From NCBI GenBank assembly GCA_910585545.1, contig CAJUFN010000003.1, positions 196,562 to 214,477 of the forward strand: DNA of 17,916 nucleotides, written 5' to 3'. The position numbers and the translations under genes are program-made. Shown piece by piece: positions 7,009 to 15,539 of this stretch. The stretch comes from an uncultured Lachnospiraceae bacterium. GTDB lineage: Bacteria; Bacillota; Clostridia; Lachnospirales; Lachnospiraceae. Each line of letters starts with the position of its first letter. The stretch's first letter is position 1. A model generated the notes under the pieces. The model was not told where the DNA came from and did no database searches. It worked only from the letters and a program-made list of their open reading frames with translations.

Positions 7009-8046
7009 TTAATCTTCTAAGTTTACCTGTCCTACCTGTCCTACCTCTTCTTCCAGACTTCTCTTCAGAAGCAGTTCATCTACATCATCAGAAGTCATCT
7101 CCTGCAATGATTCTTCCGACACATCCTGCCTTACATTAATTTTTTTTACCGTTTTGTTCGGTGCTGATATCGAAATCTTTGGAACTGCTTTTACATAATA
7201 ATAGTACTCATCATCTTCAAATTGAAGATTCTCAGTTCTTGAATAGTCTACCGTAAATACAAACAATTCTACTACTAATCCAATAAAAACTGCGATTATA
7301 TTTCCCACGATCATTTCAGCGTAAGGCGCTTTTACATTCAATGCAATATATCCTGTAGTCAATGTCACTACATTAACAACTGCCCCTGATACAATTGCAA
7401 TCTCCCACGCATGATTACAAGACATTTTCCTTAATGCAGATACTACAAACAGACAAATAACACTTGCTGCAATTATGATCCACATTTCTTTATTACGAAA
7501 TACCTGCTGCAAAAATACTGTAACCTGCCCTACCAGACCATCTGCACCTTTAATGGTCGCCACTGAATTTTTCACAAATTCTACCATGAAATAGGAAATG
7601 GTTCCACACACAATCGGTATCACATATGCCGGTGCACCTATCAATCCAAAGATAATCGGTATCGCATATGGAATTTTCAAAATGGTTGACAGTATCATTA
7701 AAAGTATCACAATTGCTGTCTTCGGCGAAAAACGCACATAAAAGATAAACATGAGCAGAAAAATCGCAGCTGATACTCCTGCTACTCCCATAGATACTGT
7801 ACACATATGTATTACAATCAGAAATGCTATTGCCAATACAACTGCTACCATAGGCAGAAATGTAAAAATGACCGCAAGCGCCACTGCTACAATCGGTTTT
7901 GTAATCGGTTCAAAAAGCCCAAAATAATTATTGATCATCATAAATGCTGCCAATGCCAAAATAAACTGGACTGTTTTGTCAATGTATTTTGCATACCCTG
8001 CATATGTATTCTGCAATCTGTCTCTCCACACAAAAATCGCGCTCAT
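7009..8046 (-). CDS. Uncharacterised polytopic membrane protein upstream of cdaA
   Basis: A 345-residue protein I cannot assign to a known function. It has about seven or eight hydrophobic segments between residues 25 and 270, then a cytoplasmic-looking tail of about 75 residues. The tail contains a tyrosine run (DDEYYYYVKAVPKI, about 277-290), an AVPKISISAPNK stretch and an acidic end with a VGQ repeat (VGQVGQVNLED). No transporter or enzyme signature was visible. The start ATG at 8046 touches the stop codon of the preceding gene with no spacer and is preceded by AAGGAG inside that gene. Only 31 bp separate it from cdaA. This tight position suggests work with CdaA at the membrane, such as sensing or scaffolding, but that is inference from context. 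Confidence 0.8.
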   Translation of the reverse strand: MSAIFVWRDRLQNTYAGYAKYIDKTVQFILALAAFMMINNYFGLFEPITKPIVAVALAVIFTFLPMVAVVLAIAFLIVIHMCTVSMGVAGVSAAIFLLMFIFYVRFSPKTAIVILLMILSTILKIPYAIPIIFGLIGAPAYVIPIVCGTISYFMVEFVKNSVATIKGADGLVGQVTVFLQQVFRNKEMWIIIAASVICLFVVSALRKMSCNHAWEIAIVSGAVVNVVTLTTGYIALNVKAPYAEMIVGNIIAVFIGLVVELFVFTVDYSRTENLQFEDDEYYYYVKAVPKISISAPNKTVKKINVRQDVSEESLQEMTSDDVDELLLKRSLEEEVGQVGQVNLED

Positions 8047-8442
8047 TTATCTGTTCTCCTTTTCATACATCTTTTTCAATACAAGCAAATCATGGTTAAA
8101 CTTCTTCACACGCTGTCTGGCACGATTATGCCTTTCTTTACAGATTTTATTTGTCACCACTCCACTTATGATAAGTACGATCAAATATACTACAATTGCT
8201 ATTATCGCTAACAGAATAATCTTTCTTGTATTCATATCCGCCAACAATTTCTCCCAAAAAGCTATCATTGCAATCGCCGCAGCAATAATATATCCAACTG
8301 TTGACCATATTACCGTCCATATCACATGAATACTTACATAATCCTTTCGATAGTAAGCGCTGATTTTTAAATCCTCTTTCCCTTCTTTGCTTTCATAAGA
8401 GGCCATTTTTGTCATCAGCTTTACTCGTTGTTCATTTAACAT
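8047..8442 (-). CDS. Small membrane protein, first gene of the cdaA operon
   Basis: A 131-residue protein with two membrane helices (about 37-60 and 74-97), a charged N-terminal segment and a strongly basic, probably helical C-terminus (CKERHNRARQRVKKF, about 101-115). The family is not recognised. The ATG at 8442 is chosen because GAGGTGAT lies at ideal distance upstream; an in-frame ATG eight codons earlier (8466) lacks a good site. Its stop directly abuts the next start, so the two membrane proteins are probably made in step. The promoter lies about 45 bp upstream, in the end of comF. Cotranscription with cdaA is the main clue to its role. Confidence 0.75.
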   Translation of the reverse strand: MLNEQRVKLMTKMASYESKEGKEDLKISAYYRKDYVSIHVIWTVIWSTVGYIIAAAIAMIAFWEKLLADMNTRKIILLAIIAIVVYLIVLIISGVVTNKICKERHNRARQRVKKFNHDLLVLKKMYEKENR

Positions 8443-8487
8443 TTCATCACCTCGGCACCCGTTCATTTTCTTATAAACACTCTTTTC

Positions 8488-8517
8488 AGTATAGCATACT
8501 CTCAGAAACCTTGTCCA
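8488..8517 (-). promoter_or_regulatory. Promoter of the cdaA operon
   Basis: TGGACA -35 (8517-8512) and TATACT -10 (8493-8488) on the minus strand, 18 bp apart, with an extended -10 TGC directly before the hexamer. The -35 lies within the last codons of comF and the -10 is just past its stop codon. No terminator separates comF from this promoter. Confidence 0.65.
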
Positions 8518-9278
8518 ATACTTATAGTAAAAAAGTACACTTTTACGCCTTGCTTTTTCAATTTCTTCGCCAAACTGTCTATTGTTGCACCTGTTGTATA
8601 AATGTCATCAATGATAAGCACATGTGAATATGTCGGCAATACTTTTTGCATCCGAAATGCATGTTCCATATTTCTCCTTCTCTTGGATGGATCTAACCGC
8701 TTTTGAGGAACAGTTTCGTTCACCCTTACGGCTGCATCGGAAATATATGGAATCCCCGACATTTCTGAGATTGCTTCTGCCAGGATTTCTGCCTGATTAT
8801 ATCCTCTTTTTCGCTTTCTTTTCCTGTGTACCGGAACCGCAATCAAAGCCTCTATTTCCCATCTCCTGATTTGTTTCCCGCAAATTTCCATAAATAATCT
8901 TGCATAATCTTTCGCATAGATTCTTTTATTATGGTATTTAAATCGGTATAAGGACTGCGCTACTGTTCCTTGATGCAAAAATATACTGATTCCTGTTTCA
9001 AAAGCATGTTCCCGCTTTTCGCAATCATTGCAATATTCCTGTTCCTCTGCCCGTACAGGTTTTCCGCATTTTTTACATCTTGGCTCCTCTACAAATATGA
9101 CATTTTCCCTGCAGACACCACAAATGGAATCCATTGTGACCGTTCCGCAAAACGGACATTTATGTGGGTAAAGCAATTCCTTTAATAAATGATGCCACGC
9201 AAATACATTCTCTATGATTTTATTCAATTTTTTCCTGCCTGATACACACCGCCATGGTATCGCAGATTCACATATCAT
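8502..9278 (-). CDS. comF: ComF-family phosphoribosyltransferase-like protein
   Basis: ComF proteins are needed for natural DNA uptake in several bacteria and probably work with the ComFA helicase on incoming single-stranded DNA. Counting from the ATG at 9278 (258 residues), four cysteine pairs form the N-terminal zinc region: CPFC (41, 44), CGVC (53, 56), CKKC (68, 71) and CNDC (83, 86). The C-terminal half is a type I phosphoribosyltransferase fold with the PRPP motif VLIIDDIYTTGAT (about 220-232). The start is uncertain. The ATG at 9278 follows the recD2 stop after 4 bp but lacks a good Shine-Dalgarno. A TTG at 9227 has CAGG six bases before it and gives 241 residues, nearer the family length. 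Starts further upstream would overlap recD2 by up to 89 bp. No comFA gene is nearby. Confidence 0.88.
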   Translation of the reverse strand: MICESAIPWRCVSGRKKLNKIIENVFAWHHLLKELLYPHKCPFCGTVTMDSICGVCRENVIFVEEPRCKKCGKPVRAEEQEYCNDCEKREHAFETGISIFLHQGTVAQSLYRFKYHNKRIYAKDYARLFMEICGKQIRRWEIEALIAVPVHRKRKRKRGYNQAEILAEAISEMSGIPYISDAAVRVNETVPQKRLDPSKRRRNMEHAFRMQKVLPTYSHVLIIDDIYTTGATIDSLAKKLKKQGVKVYFFTISIGQGF

Positions 9279-9282
9279 TATT

Positions 9283-11496
9283 TTAACAAAATTCTCGGAT
9301 TCTCTCCGAAAGACTTGTGTATCGTTTCTGTTCATTCGTATTCTGAACCATGATTTGAAGCGTCTCATCACTTCCTACCAACGTCACGCACTTCTTCGCT
9401 CTTGTGACCGCCGTATATAAGAGATTCCTGTGAAGTAACTGTCTTGGTCCGGTCAGCAGCGGAATCACGACCGCCGGATATTCGCTGCCTTGCGCTTTAT
9501 GTATCGTAATCGCATAGGCATGTTCCAGTTCATCCAGGTTTTTGAAAGAATAGGATACTCTTTTCTTTTCATCATATTCTACTTCCAGTGTTTCTGCATA
9601 TGTATTCACTTCTGTGATCACGCCCATATCTCCATTAAATACACCCAGCCCTTTATCCACAGCAAGTCCGTATTTCGTACGAATTTCCCACTCTAACTGA
9701 TAATTATTCTTAATCTGCATGACTTTGTCGCCGACACGAAATACCTTCTCTCCATACTCCTTCTCTTCTTTTCTCTTATCTGCCGGATTCAAATATTGCT
9801 GCAGAATCTGATTTAAACGCTCTACACCCAACATTCCTTTTCTCATCGGCGTCAACACCTGTATATCATAAGTCCTCGCATCCACATATTTAGGCAGTTT
9901 TTTCTGAATCAACGCCAACACTACCGCAATGATCGTATTTGCATCCTGCCGTTTTAAAAAAAAGAAGTCTTTACTCTTGTTATCTAAGATAAGAGGTTCT
10001 CCCTGATTAATCTTATGTGCATTCATCACAATGTCGCTCTCCGCCGCTTGTCGGAAAATCTTTGTCAACTCTACCCTCGCAAATTTCTGCGACTGTATGA
10101 TATCTTTCAATACGCTCCCCGGCCCTACTGATGGCAACTGATTCTTATCTCCTACAAGCACCAATCTTGTACCCGGGACAATCGCACGCAAAAGCGCGTG
10201 CATCAATGGCAGATCCACCATCGACATTTCATCTATAATAATAACATCCGCCTCCAGCGGATTCTCCTCATTTCGCGAAAAACCGCTTTTCGTCTCTTCA
10301 TCTTCCGGATTCCCGCTCACTTCCAGCAACCGGTGCAACGTCTGAGCTTCATATCCAGTCGCCTCTGTCATTCGCTTTGCTGCACGTCCTGTCGGCGCAG
10401 CCAGGTACAACTGACATCCTTCATTTTCAAAATAATGAATCATTGCATTAATGGTTGTCGTTTTCCCCGTACCAGGGCCTCCGGTGAGCACAAATACACC
10501 ATTTTGAACCGCTCCCACAACTGCCTGACGTTGTCTTTCATCCAAAGCAAGTCCTGCATGCTCTTCTATCTTTTGCAGTTTCTTCTCAACTACACACTGC
10601 ACTTCTTTATACTCTGCATTCAGATCATGAAGCATCTTAGCAACATTTAGTTCCATATAATAGTACGAAGCAGCATATACACAAGGAGTCTCTCCGACTT
10701 CTTTCATTACGACCTTGCGCTCCATTGCCAAATCCATCAGATATTTTTCGATATCATCCAGGCGCACTTCCAACAACTCACTTGCCTTTTCCATTAGCTC
10801 CTGCCTCGGAAGATATACATGTCCTTCTGCCACACTTTGAATCAACGTATAAAAAATGCCGCTTCGGATACGAAAATCAGAATCTGTATGAATTCCGATT
10901 CGCCCGGCAATTTCATCTGCCGTTTTAAATCCAACGCCTTGAATATCATCTGCCAGCCGATATGGATTTTCCTCTAGGATTCGATATACATTTTGCCCGT
11001 ATTGCTGATAGATTTTTGCCGCAAGGGTAATCGATATCCCATATTTCTGCAAATAGATCATGGCCTTTCTCATATCCTTTTTTTCTTCCATCTGTTCTGC
11101 AATTTCACGCGCTTTCCGTTCACTGATCCCTTTTACTTCCGCCAGACGCTCCGGCTCCTCTTCAATAATACGAAAGGTCTCTTCCTTAAATTTTCGAACA
11201 ATCCGCCCTGCTAAAGCTGCTCCCACGCCATGTATTGCGCCAGAACCCAAATATCTTTCCATTGAGACAACATCCTCCGCTTCCTTCACTACATGCGTTT
11301 CCACTTTGAATTGCTGTCCATAAACGGCATGTTGAGTATAATCCCCTGTCAGCTCCAACATCTCCCCTTCTCCGATATAAGGAAAATTCCCAACGCAAGT
11401 CAACTCTCCATTCTCATTTTCCAGGTGAAATACCGTATATCCGTTATCTTCATTTCGAAATACGATATGTTCCACATATCCTTTGATCGTCTCCAT
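9283..11496 (-). CDS. recD2: RecD2-type ATP-dependent 5'-3' DNA helicase
   Basis: A 737-residue SF1B helicase of the RecD2/RecD-like family found in bacteria without RecBC partners; it unwinds DNA 5' to 3' and acts in repair and replication-fork stability. An N-terminal OB-like region (about 1-75) and helix-hairpin-helix repeats (about 80-200, with VKGISERKA and IQGVGFKTA) precede the motor. Walker A GGPGTGKTT is at 339-347, APTGRAAKR at 368-376, Walker B IIIDEMSMVD at 419-428, DKNQLPSVGPG at 450-460, and the C-terminal helicase motifs AITIHKAQGSEY and LLYTAVTRAKK are present. All expected motifs are intact and the length is usual. The ATG at 11496 has GGAAGGAAAG upstream. I found no convincing promoter in the roughly 55 bp between it and the mreB terminator. 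comF follows at once. Confidence 0.95.
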   Translation of the reverse strand: METIKGYVEHIVFRNEDNGYTVFHLENENGELTCVGNFPYIGEGEMLELTGDYTQHAVYGQQFKVETHVVKEAEDVVSMERYLGSGAIHGVGAALAGRIVRKFKEETFRIIEEEPERLAEVKGISERKAREIAEQMEEKKDMRKAMIYLQKYGISITLAAKIYQQYGQNVYRILEENPYRLADDIQGVGFKTADEIAGRIGIHTDSDFRIRSGIFYTLIQSVAEGHVYLPRQELMEKASELLEVRLDDIEKYLMDLAMERKVVMKEVGETPCVYAASYYYMELNVAKMLHDLNAEYKEVQCVVEKKLQKIEEHAGLALDERQRQAVVGAVQNGVFVLTGGPGTGKTTTINAMIHYFENEGCQLYLAAPTGRAAKRMTEATGYEAQTLHRLLEVSGNPEDEETKSGFSRNEENPLEADVIIIDEMSMVDLPLMHALLRAIVPGTRLVLVGDKNQLPSVGPGSVLKDIIQSQKFARVELTKIFRQAAESDIVMNAHKINQGEPLILDNKSKDFFFLKRQDANTIIAVVLALIQKKLPKYVDARTYDIQVLTPMRKGMLGVERLNQILQQYLNPADKRKEEKEYGEKVFRVGDKVMQIKNNYQLEWEIRTKYGLAVDKGLGVFNGDMGVITEVNTYAETLEVEYDEKKRVSYSFKNLDELEHAYAITIHKAQGSEYPAVVIPLLTGPRQLLHRNLLYTAVTRAKKCVTLVGSDETLQIMVQNTNEQKRYTSLSERIREFC

Positions 11497-11550
11497 TTTT
11501 CTTTCCTTCCGTAATTACTATTATGTAAACTTGATTTATCTGTGAAATAA

Positions 11551-11573
11551 GGGCGCTGCCAGATGCAGCACCC
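11551..11573 (-). terminator. Rho-independent terminator of mreB
   Basis: A 9-bp stem (11551-11559 with 11565-11573, five-base loop) starts a few bases after the mreB stop codon. On the minus strand it reads GGGTGCTGC-loop-GCAGCGCCC and is followed by TTATTTCA. One pair is G-T, which is a G-U pair only in the minus-strand RNA, so it supports termination of mreB rather than of anything on the plus strand. Confidence 0.8.
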
Positions 11574-11578
11574 CCATA

Positions 11579-12568
11579 TTATATTTCTTTTCTTCCACTC
11601 ACAAAATCTACAAACTGCCCCGTCCCAATCGCAACAACTTGCATTGGTTTTTCGGCAGTCATTGTATCAACTCCGGTCTTTTCCTCGATCAACTCTTCCA
11701 GACCTCGCAGCAAAGCTCCGCCTCCGGTAAGCACGATTCCTCTGTCAAGAATATCCGCCGATAATTCCGGCGGTGTTCTTTCAAGTACCGAGATCACAGC
11801 TTCCACAATTTGTCCGGCCGTCTCGCGAAAAGCCTCTTCCGTCTCCGTCGAAGTTACCGTCACTGTTTTGGGTAATCCCGTCACAATATTCCTTCCACGC
11901 ACTTCTAATACCTCTTCTTCCACGAGTGGATAGGTCGTTCCAATCTTAATCTTAATCTCCTCTGCCGTACGTTCACCAATTAACAAATTATGCTTTTTCC
12001 TCATAAAACGTACAATTGCATCATCAAAATCGTCTCCCGCAAGCTTTAACGAAGCATTAACCACAGCTCCTCCGAGAGAAATCACCGCAATATCCGATGT
12101 CCCTCCACCGATATCTACAATCATATTTCCACAAGGTTTCCTAATATCTATTCCTACACCGATCGCTGCCGCCACCGGTTCCTCAATCAGATATACCGCT
12201 CGCGCTCCCGCCGCAAATGCAGCTTCCTCTACTGCCTTTTTTTCAATCTCCGACACACCGCTTGGAACACAGATACTAATCCGAGGCTTTTTAAAAGTCT
12301 TTTTTCCCAGTGCCTTTTTCACAAAGTATTTGATCATCTTCTCTGTGACACTATAATCAGAAATCACTCCTTGACGCAATGGACGCACCGCCACCACATT
12401 CCCGGGTGTTCTCCCCAACATCAATCTCGCTTCCTCACCAATTGCTTTAATATCATTGGTATTCTTGTCAAAAGCTACCACTGATGGTTCCTTAAGCACA
12501 ACTCCTTTGCCCTTTACATACACAAGAATACTCGCTGTTCCCAAGTCAATCCCAATATCTGCTGACAT
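11579..12568 (-). CDS. mreB: MreB/Mbl actin-like cell-shape protein
   Basis: A bacterial actin that polymerises along the membrane and guides side-wall peptidoglycan synthesis. The 329 residues show the actin-fold nucleotide sites: phosphate-1 GIDLGTAS (6-13), IEEPVAAAIG (128-137), phosphate-2 IVDIGGGTSDIAVIS (150-164) and the adenosine motif VLTGGGALLRGL near 283-294. I chose the ATG at 12568, with AAAGGAG about 8 bases upstream; the preceding codon is TTG and could be misread as the start. The gene stands alone, with its own promoter over the uvrA end and a terminator straight after the stop; no mreC or mreD follows, unlike the classical mreBCD cluster. It may therefore be an Mbl-like or solitary paralogue. 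Separating MreB, Mbl and MreBH needs a tree. Confidence 0.93.
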   Translation of the reverse strand: MSADIGIDLGTASILVYVKGKGVVLKEPSVVAFDKNTNDIKAIGEEARLMLGRTPGNVVAVRPLRQGVISDYSVTEKMIKYFVKKALGKKTFKKPRISICVPSGVSEIEKKAVEEAAFAAGARAVYLIEEPVAAAIGVGIDIRKPCGNMIVDIGGGTSDIAVISLGGAVVNASLKLAGDDFDDAIVRFMRKKHNLLIGERTAEEIKIKIGTTYPLVEEEVLEVRGRNIVTGLPKTVTVTSTETEEAFRETAGQIVEAVISVLERTPPELSADILDRGIVLTGGGALLRGLEELIEEKTGVDTMTAEKPMQVVAIGTGQFVDFVSGRKEI

Positions 12569-12645
12569 CAAAGTTCTCCTTTCATCATCTATCCTTCTCG
12601 TCTATTTTATCCTTTGTGTCACGCAGGTACGTTTGTGCATGTACC

Positions 12646-12674
12646 ATTATAATAAAATTCCAAATGAATGAAAA
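12646..12674 (-). promoter_or_regulatory. Promoter of mreB
   Basis: A perfect TATAAT -10 (12651-12646) with TTTTCA as -35 (12674-12669), 17 bp apart on the minus strand. The -35 is weak (four of six) and lies within the inverted repeat at 12666-12688. A short inverted repeat GGTAC...GTACC (12626-12645) lies across the predicted transcription start and could be an operator, though five-base arms are also expected by chance. Confidence 0.55.
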
Positions 12675-12688
12675 GCATTTTTTCATTC
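12666..12688 (-). other. Inverted repeat across the uvrA stop codon, possible weak terminator
   Basis: GAATGAAAA (12666-12674) pairs with TTTTCATTC (12680-12688) around a five-base loop. It covers the uvrA stop codon (12683-12685) and contains the probable -35 of mreB. On the minus strand it is followed by ATTTGGAATTTTATT. It may weaken read-through from uvrA into mreB; the A-T-rich stem makes it a poor classical terminator. Confidence 0.4.
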
Positions 12689-15538
12689 CATTGTACTTTC
12701 ATTACGTGTAATTTCACGCTTTATATATTTTCCTGTGTATGATATCGGATTCTCTGCAACTTCTTCCGGCGTTCCCAATGCAATCACTGTTCCGCCGCGC
12801 TCTCCGCCTTCCGGTCCAATGTCAATAATATGATCCGCCGTTTTAATCACATCCAGATTGTGTTCGATGACAATCACTGTATTGCCATCATCCGCAAGTC
12901 TTCTCAATATCTCTGTCAATTTATGCACGTCTGCAAAGTGAAGTCCGGTTGTAGGCTCATCTAAAATATATACTGTCTTACCAGTACTTCTCTTGCTTAA
13001 TTCCGTCGCAAGCTTGATACGCTGCGCTTCTCCGCCGGAAAGCGTCGTTGATGGCTGTCCAAGCCTTATATAAGATAGTCCCACATCATACAACGTTTCC
13101 ATCTTTCTGCGAATACTTGGCACAGACTCAAAAAATGTCAACGCCTCTTCCACCGTCATATCCAGCACATCAAAAATACTTTTTCCTTTATATTTTACCT
13201 CAAGTGTCTCTCGATTATACCGTTTTCCATGACAAACTTCGCATGGCACATAGACATCCGGCAAAAAATGCATCTCGATCTTCAAGATTCCATCACCGCT
13301 GCAAGCTTCACATCGGCCCCCTTTGACATTAAAACTGAATCTGCCTTTCTTATATCCTTTCGCCTTTGCATCCGGAGTTGCCGCAAACAAATCACGAATC
13401 AAGTCAAACACCCCTGTATATGTCGCCGGATTCGAACGCGGAGTTCTTCCGATTGGAGATTGATCAATGTTAATAACCTTATCCACCTGCTCCAGTCCTT
13501 CGATTCGTTTGTGCTTTCCCGGAATCGTTCTTGCACGATTTAATTCTTTTGCTAATTTTTTATATAAGATTTCATTCACAAGCGAACTCTTTCCGGAACC
13601 GGAAACACCCGTCACACAAGTCAGTACGCCAAGCGGGAACTTTACGTCAATCCCTTTCAGATTATTCTCTGCAGCCCCGATTACTTTGAGATATCCTGTT
13701 GGTTTCTTTCGTTCCTTTGGTATCGGAATCCTAATTCTCCCACTCAGATAAGCACCTGTAATCGAATTCTTATTCTTCATAATCTCTTTTGCCGTTCCGA
13801 TCGCTACAACTTCTCCCCCATGCTCTCCTGCTCCCGGTCCAATATCTACCACGCAGTCCGCTTCCAACATCGTATCCTCGTCATGCTCCACGACAATCAA
13901 TGTATTGCCAAGATCTCTCAAATGTTTTAAAGTGCCAAGCAATTTGTCATTATCCCGCTGATGAAGTCCGATGCTTGGTTCATCGAGAATATATGCCACA
14001 CCTACAAGTCCGGAACCAATCTGTGTAGCAAGTCTGATCCTTTGCGCCTCCCCGCCGGACAAGGTTCCGGTAGGTCTCGCAAGACTTAAATATTCAAGCC
14101 CCACATTCACAAGGAAGTCAATTCTTGCTCTGATTTCCTTTAAAATCTGCCCGCCGATCAACTCCTGTGTCTGTGTCAGCTGTAAGTTTTTCAAAAATAC
14201 CTGCAGCTTCTCTACTGACATGCCGGTCACTTCTGCAATATTTTTATCTCCTACCGTAACTGCCAATGAACTTTTTTTCAGTCTCTGACCATGACATTCA
14301 TGACATGGCGTAATCTTCATAAAAGTCTCATACTCTGCCTTTATCGTATCGGAACTCGTCTCCCGATATCGCCTTTCTACATTGCGGATAATCCCTTCAA
14401 AGGCAACATCATAGATTCCCTCGCCACGCTGTCCTTTATAATATACCTTTACCTCTTTTCCATCTGTCCCATGAATAAGAATCTTTTTCACTTCATCTGA
14501 ATAGGACTCGAACGGAACATCCAGCCGGAAATCATACTCTCTTGCAAGCGCTTCCAGAATCGCCCTCGTATAACTTGTCTTTTCTGTAGAGGACTGCCAT
14601 CCGATAACCGCAATCGCTCCTTCATCAATGCTGCGCGACATATCCGGAATCATCAAATCCAAATCAAATTCCATCTTGTATCCCAGTCCGAAACAGACTG
14701 GACACGCCCCAAACGGATTATTAAAAGAAAAACTTCTCGGCTCAATCTCATCCACGCTGATACCGCAATCCGGGCACGAAAAACTCTGACTAAAATTAAT
14801 CGGCTCTTGATCAATCACATCTACCGTAAGAAGTCCTTCCGCCAATGCCAACACATTCTCAATAGAATCTGCCAGACGCTTCTCAATCCCTTCCTTCACT
14901 ACAAGACGGTCTACAATAATATCAACATTATGCTTAATATTCTTGTCCAGCACAATCTCTTCCGACAATTCATATAAGTTTCCGTCTACACGCACACGGA
15001 CATATCCGCTTTTTTTCGCACGCTCAAATAATTTTGCATGTGTTCCTTTGCGGCCTCTTACAACCGGCGCAAGCAGCTGGATCTTCGTACGCTCGGGCAG
15101 CTCCATAATCTGATCTACCATTTCGTCCACAGTCTGTTTACGGATTTCTTTTCCACATTTCGGACAATGCGGAATACCAATCCTTGCATAGAGCAAACGA
15201 AAATAATCGTAAATCTCCGTCACGGTTCCTACCGTCGAACGCGGATTACGATTCGTCGATTTCTGGTCGATGGAAATCGCCGGAGATAATCCTTCAATAC
15301 TTTCCACATTCGGCTTTTCCATCTGCCCCAAAAACTGTCTCGCATAAGAAGATAAGGATTCCATATATCTCCTCTGACCTTCCGCATAAATCGTATCAAA
15401 TGCAAGGGACGATTTTCCCGAACCCGACAATCCCGTCAAAACAACCATCTTGTTTCTTGGAATATCAATATCAATATTTTTCAGATTATGTTCATTTGCC
15501 CCTCGAATCTTAATATATTGTTTGTTGTCTTTTGCCAT
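12683..15538 (-). CDS. uvrA: Excinuclease ABC subunit UvrA
   Basis: The damage-recognition ATPase of nucleotide excision repair; an UvrA dimer finds bulky lesions and loads UvrB. The 951 residues contain two ABC-type ATPase modules. Module 1 has Walker A GLSGSGKSS (36-44), signature LSGGEAQR (493-500) and Walker B YILDEPS (516-522). Module 2 has Walker A GVSGSGKSS (644-652), signature LSGGEAQR (833-840) and Walker B YILDEPT (857-863). Zinc modules are visible at Cys255/258/279/282 and Cys743/746/766/769. Length and motifs are those of a complete UvrA. The ATG at 15538 comes one base after the uvrB stop; no strong Shine-Dalgarno is present, so translation is probably coupled to uvrB. Confidence 0.98.
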   Translation of the reverse strand: MAKDNKQYIKIRGANEHNLKNIDIDIPRNKMVVLTGLSGSGKSSLAFDTIYAEGQRRYMESLSSYARQFLGQMEKPNVESIEGLSPAISIDQKSTNRNPRSTVGTVTEIYDYFRLLYARIGIPHCPKCGKEIRKQTVDEMVDQIMELPERTKIQLLAPVVRGRKGTHAKLFERAKKSGYVRVRVDGNLYELSEEIVLDKNIKHNVDIIVDRLVVKEGIEKRLADSIENVLALAEGLLTVDVIDQEPINFSQSFSCPDCGISVDEIEPRSFSFNNPFGACPVCFGLGYKMEFDLDLMIPDMSRSIDEGAIAVIGWQSSTEKTSYTRAILEALAREYDFRLDVPFESYSDEVKKILIHGTDGKEVKVYYKGQRGEGIYDVAFEGIIRNVERRYRETSSDTIKAEYETFMKITPCHECHGQRLKKSSLAVTVGDKNIAEVTGMSVEKLQVFLKNLQLTQTQELIGGQILKEIRARIDFLVNVGLEYLSLARPTGTLSGGEAQRIRLATQIGSGLVGVAYILDEPSIGLHQRDNDKLLGTLKHLRDLGNTLIVVEHDEDTMLEADCVVDIGPGAGEHGGEVVAIGTAKEIMKNKNSITGAYLSGRIRIPIPKERKKPTGYLKVIGAAENNLKGIDVKFPLGVLTCVTGVSGSGKSSLVNEILYKKLAKELNRARTIPGKHKRIEGLEQVDKVINIDQSPIGRTPRSNPATYTGVFDLIRDLFAATPDAKAKGYKKGRFSFNVKGGRCEACSGDGILKIEMHFLPDVYVPCEVCHGKRYNRETLEVKYKGKSIFDVLDMTVEEALTFFESVPSIRRKMETLYDVGLSYIRLGQPSTTLSGGEAQRIKLATELSKRSTGKTVYILDEPTTGLHFADVHKLTEILRRLADDGNTVIVIEHNLDVIKTADHIIDIGPEGGERGGTVIALGTPEEVAENPISYTGKYIKREITRNESTME

Positions 15539-15539
15539 T

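Noticed and set aside
7807..8329. Two overlapping plus-strand frames of 132-134 codons
   Set aside because: They lie opposite the membrane-protein genes, where runs of hydrophobic codons leave the reverse strand free of stops by chance. They have no plausible promoter or protein motif.
10198..10650. 150-codon plus-strand frame
   Set aside because: It is antisense to the motor domain of recD2, whose Walker and helicase motifs are intact there.
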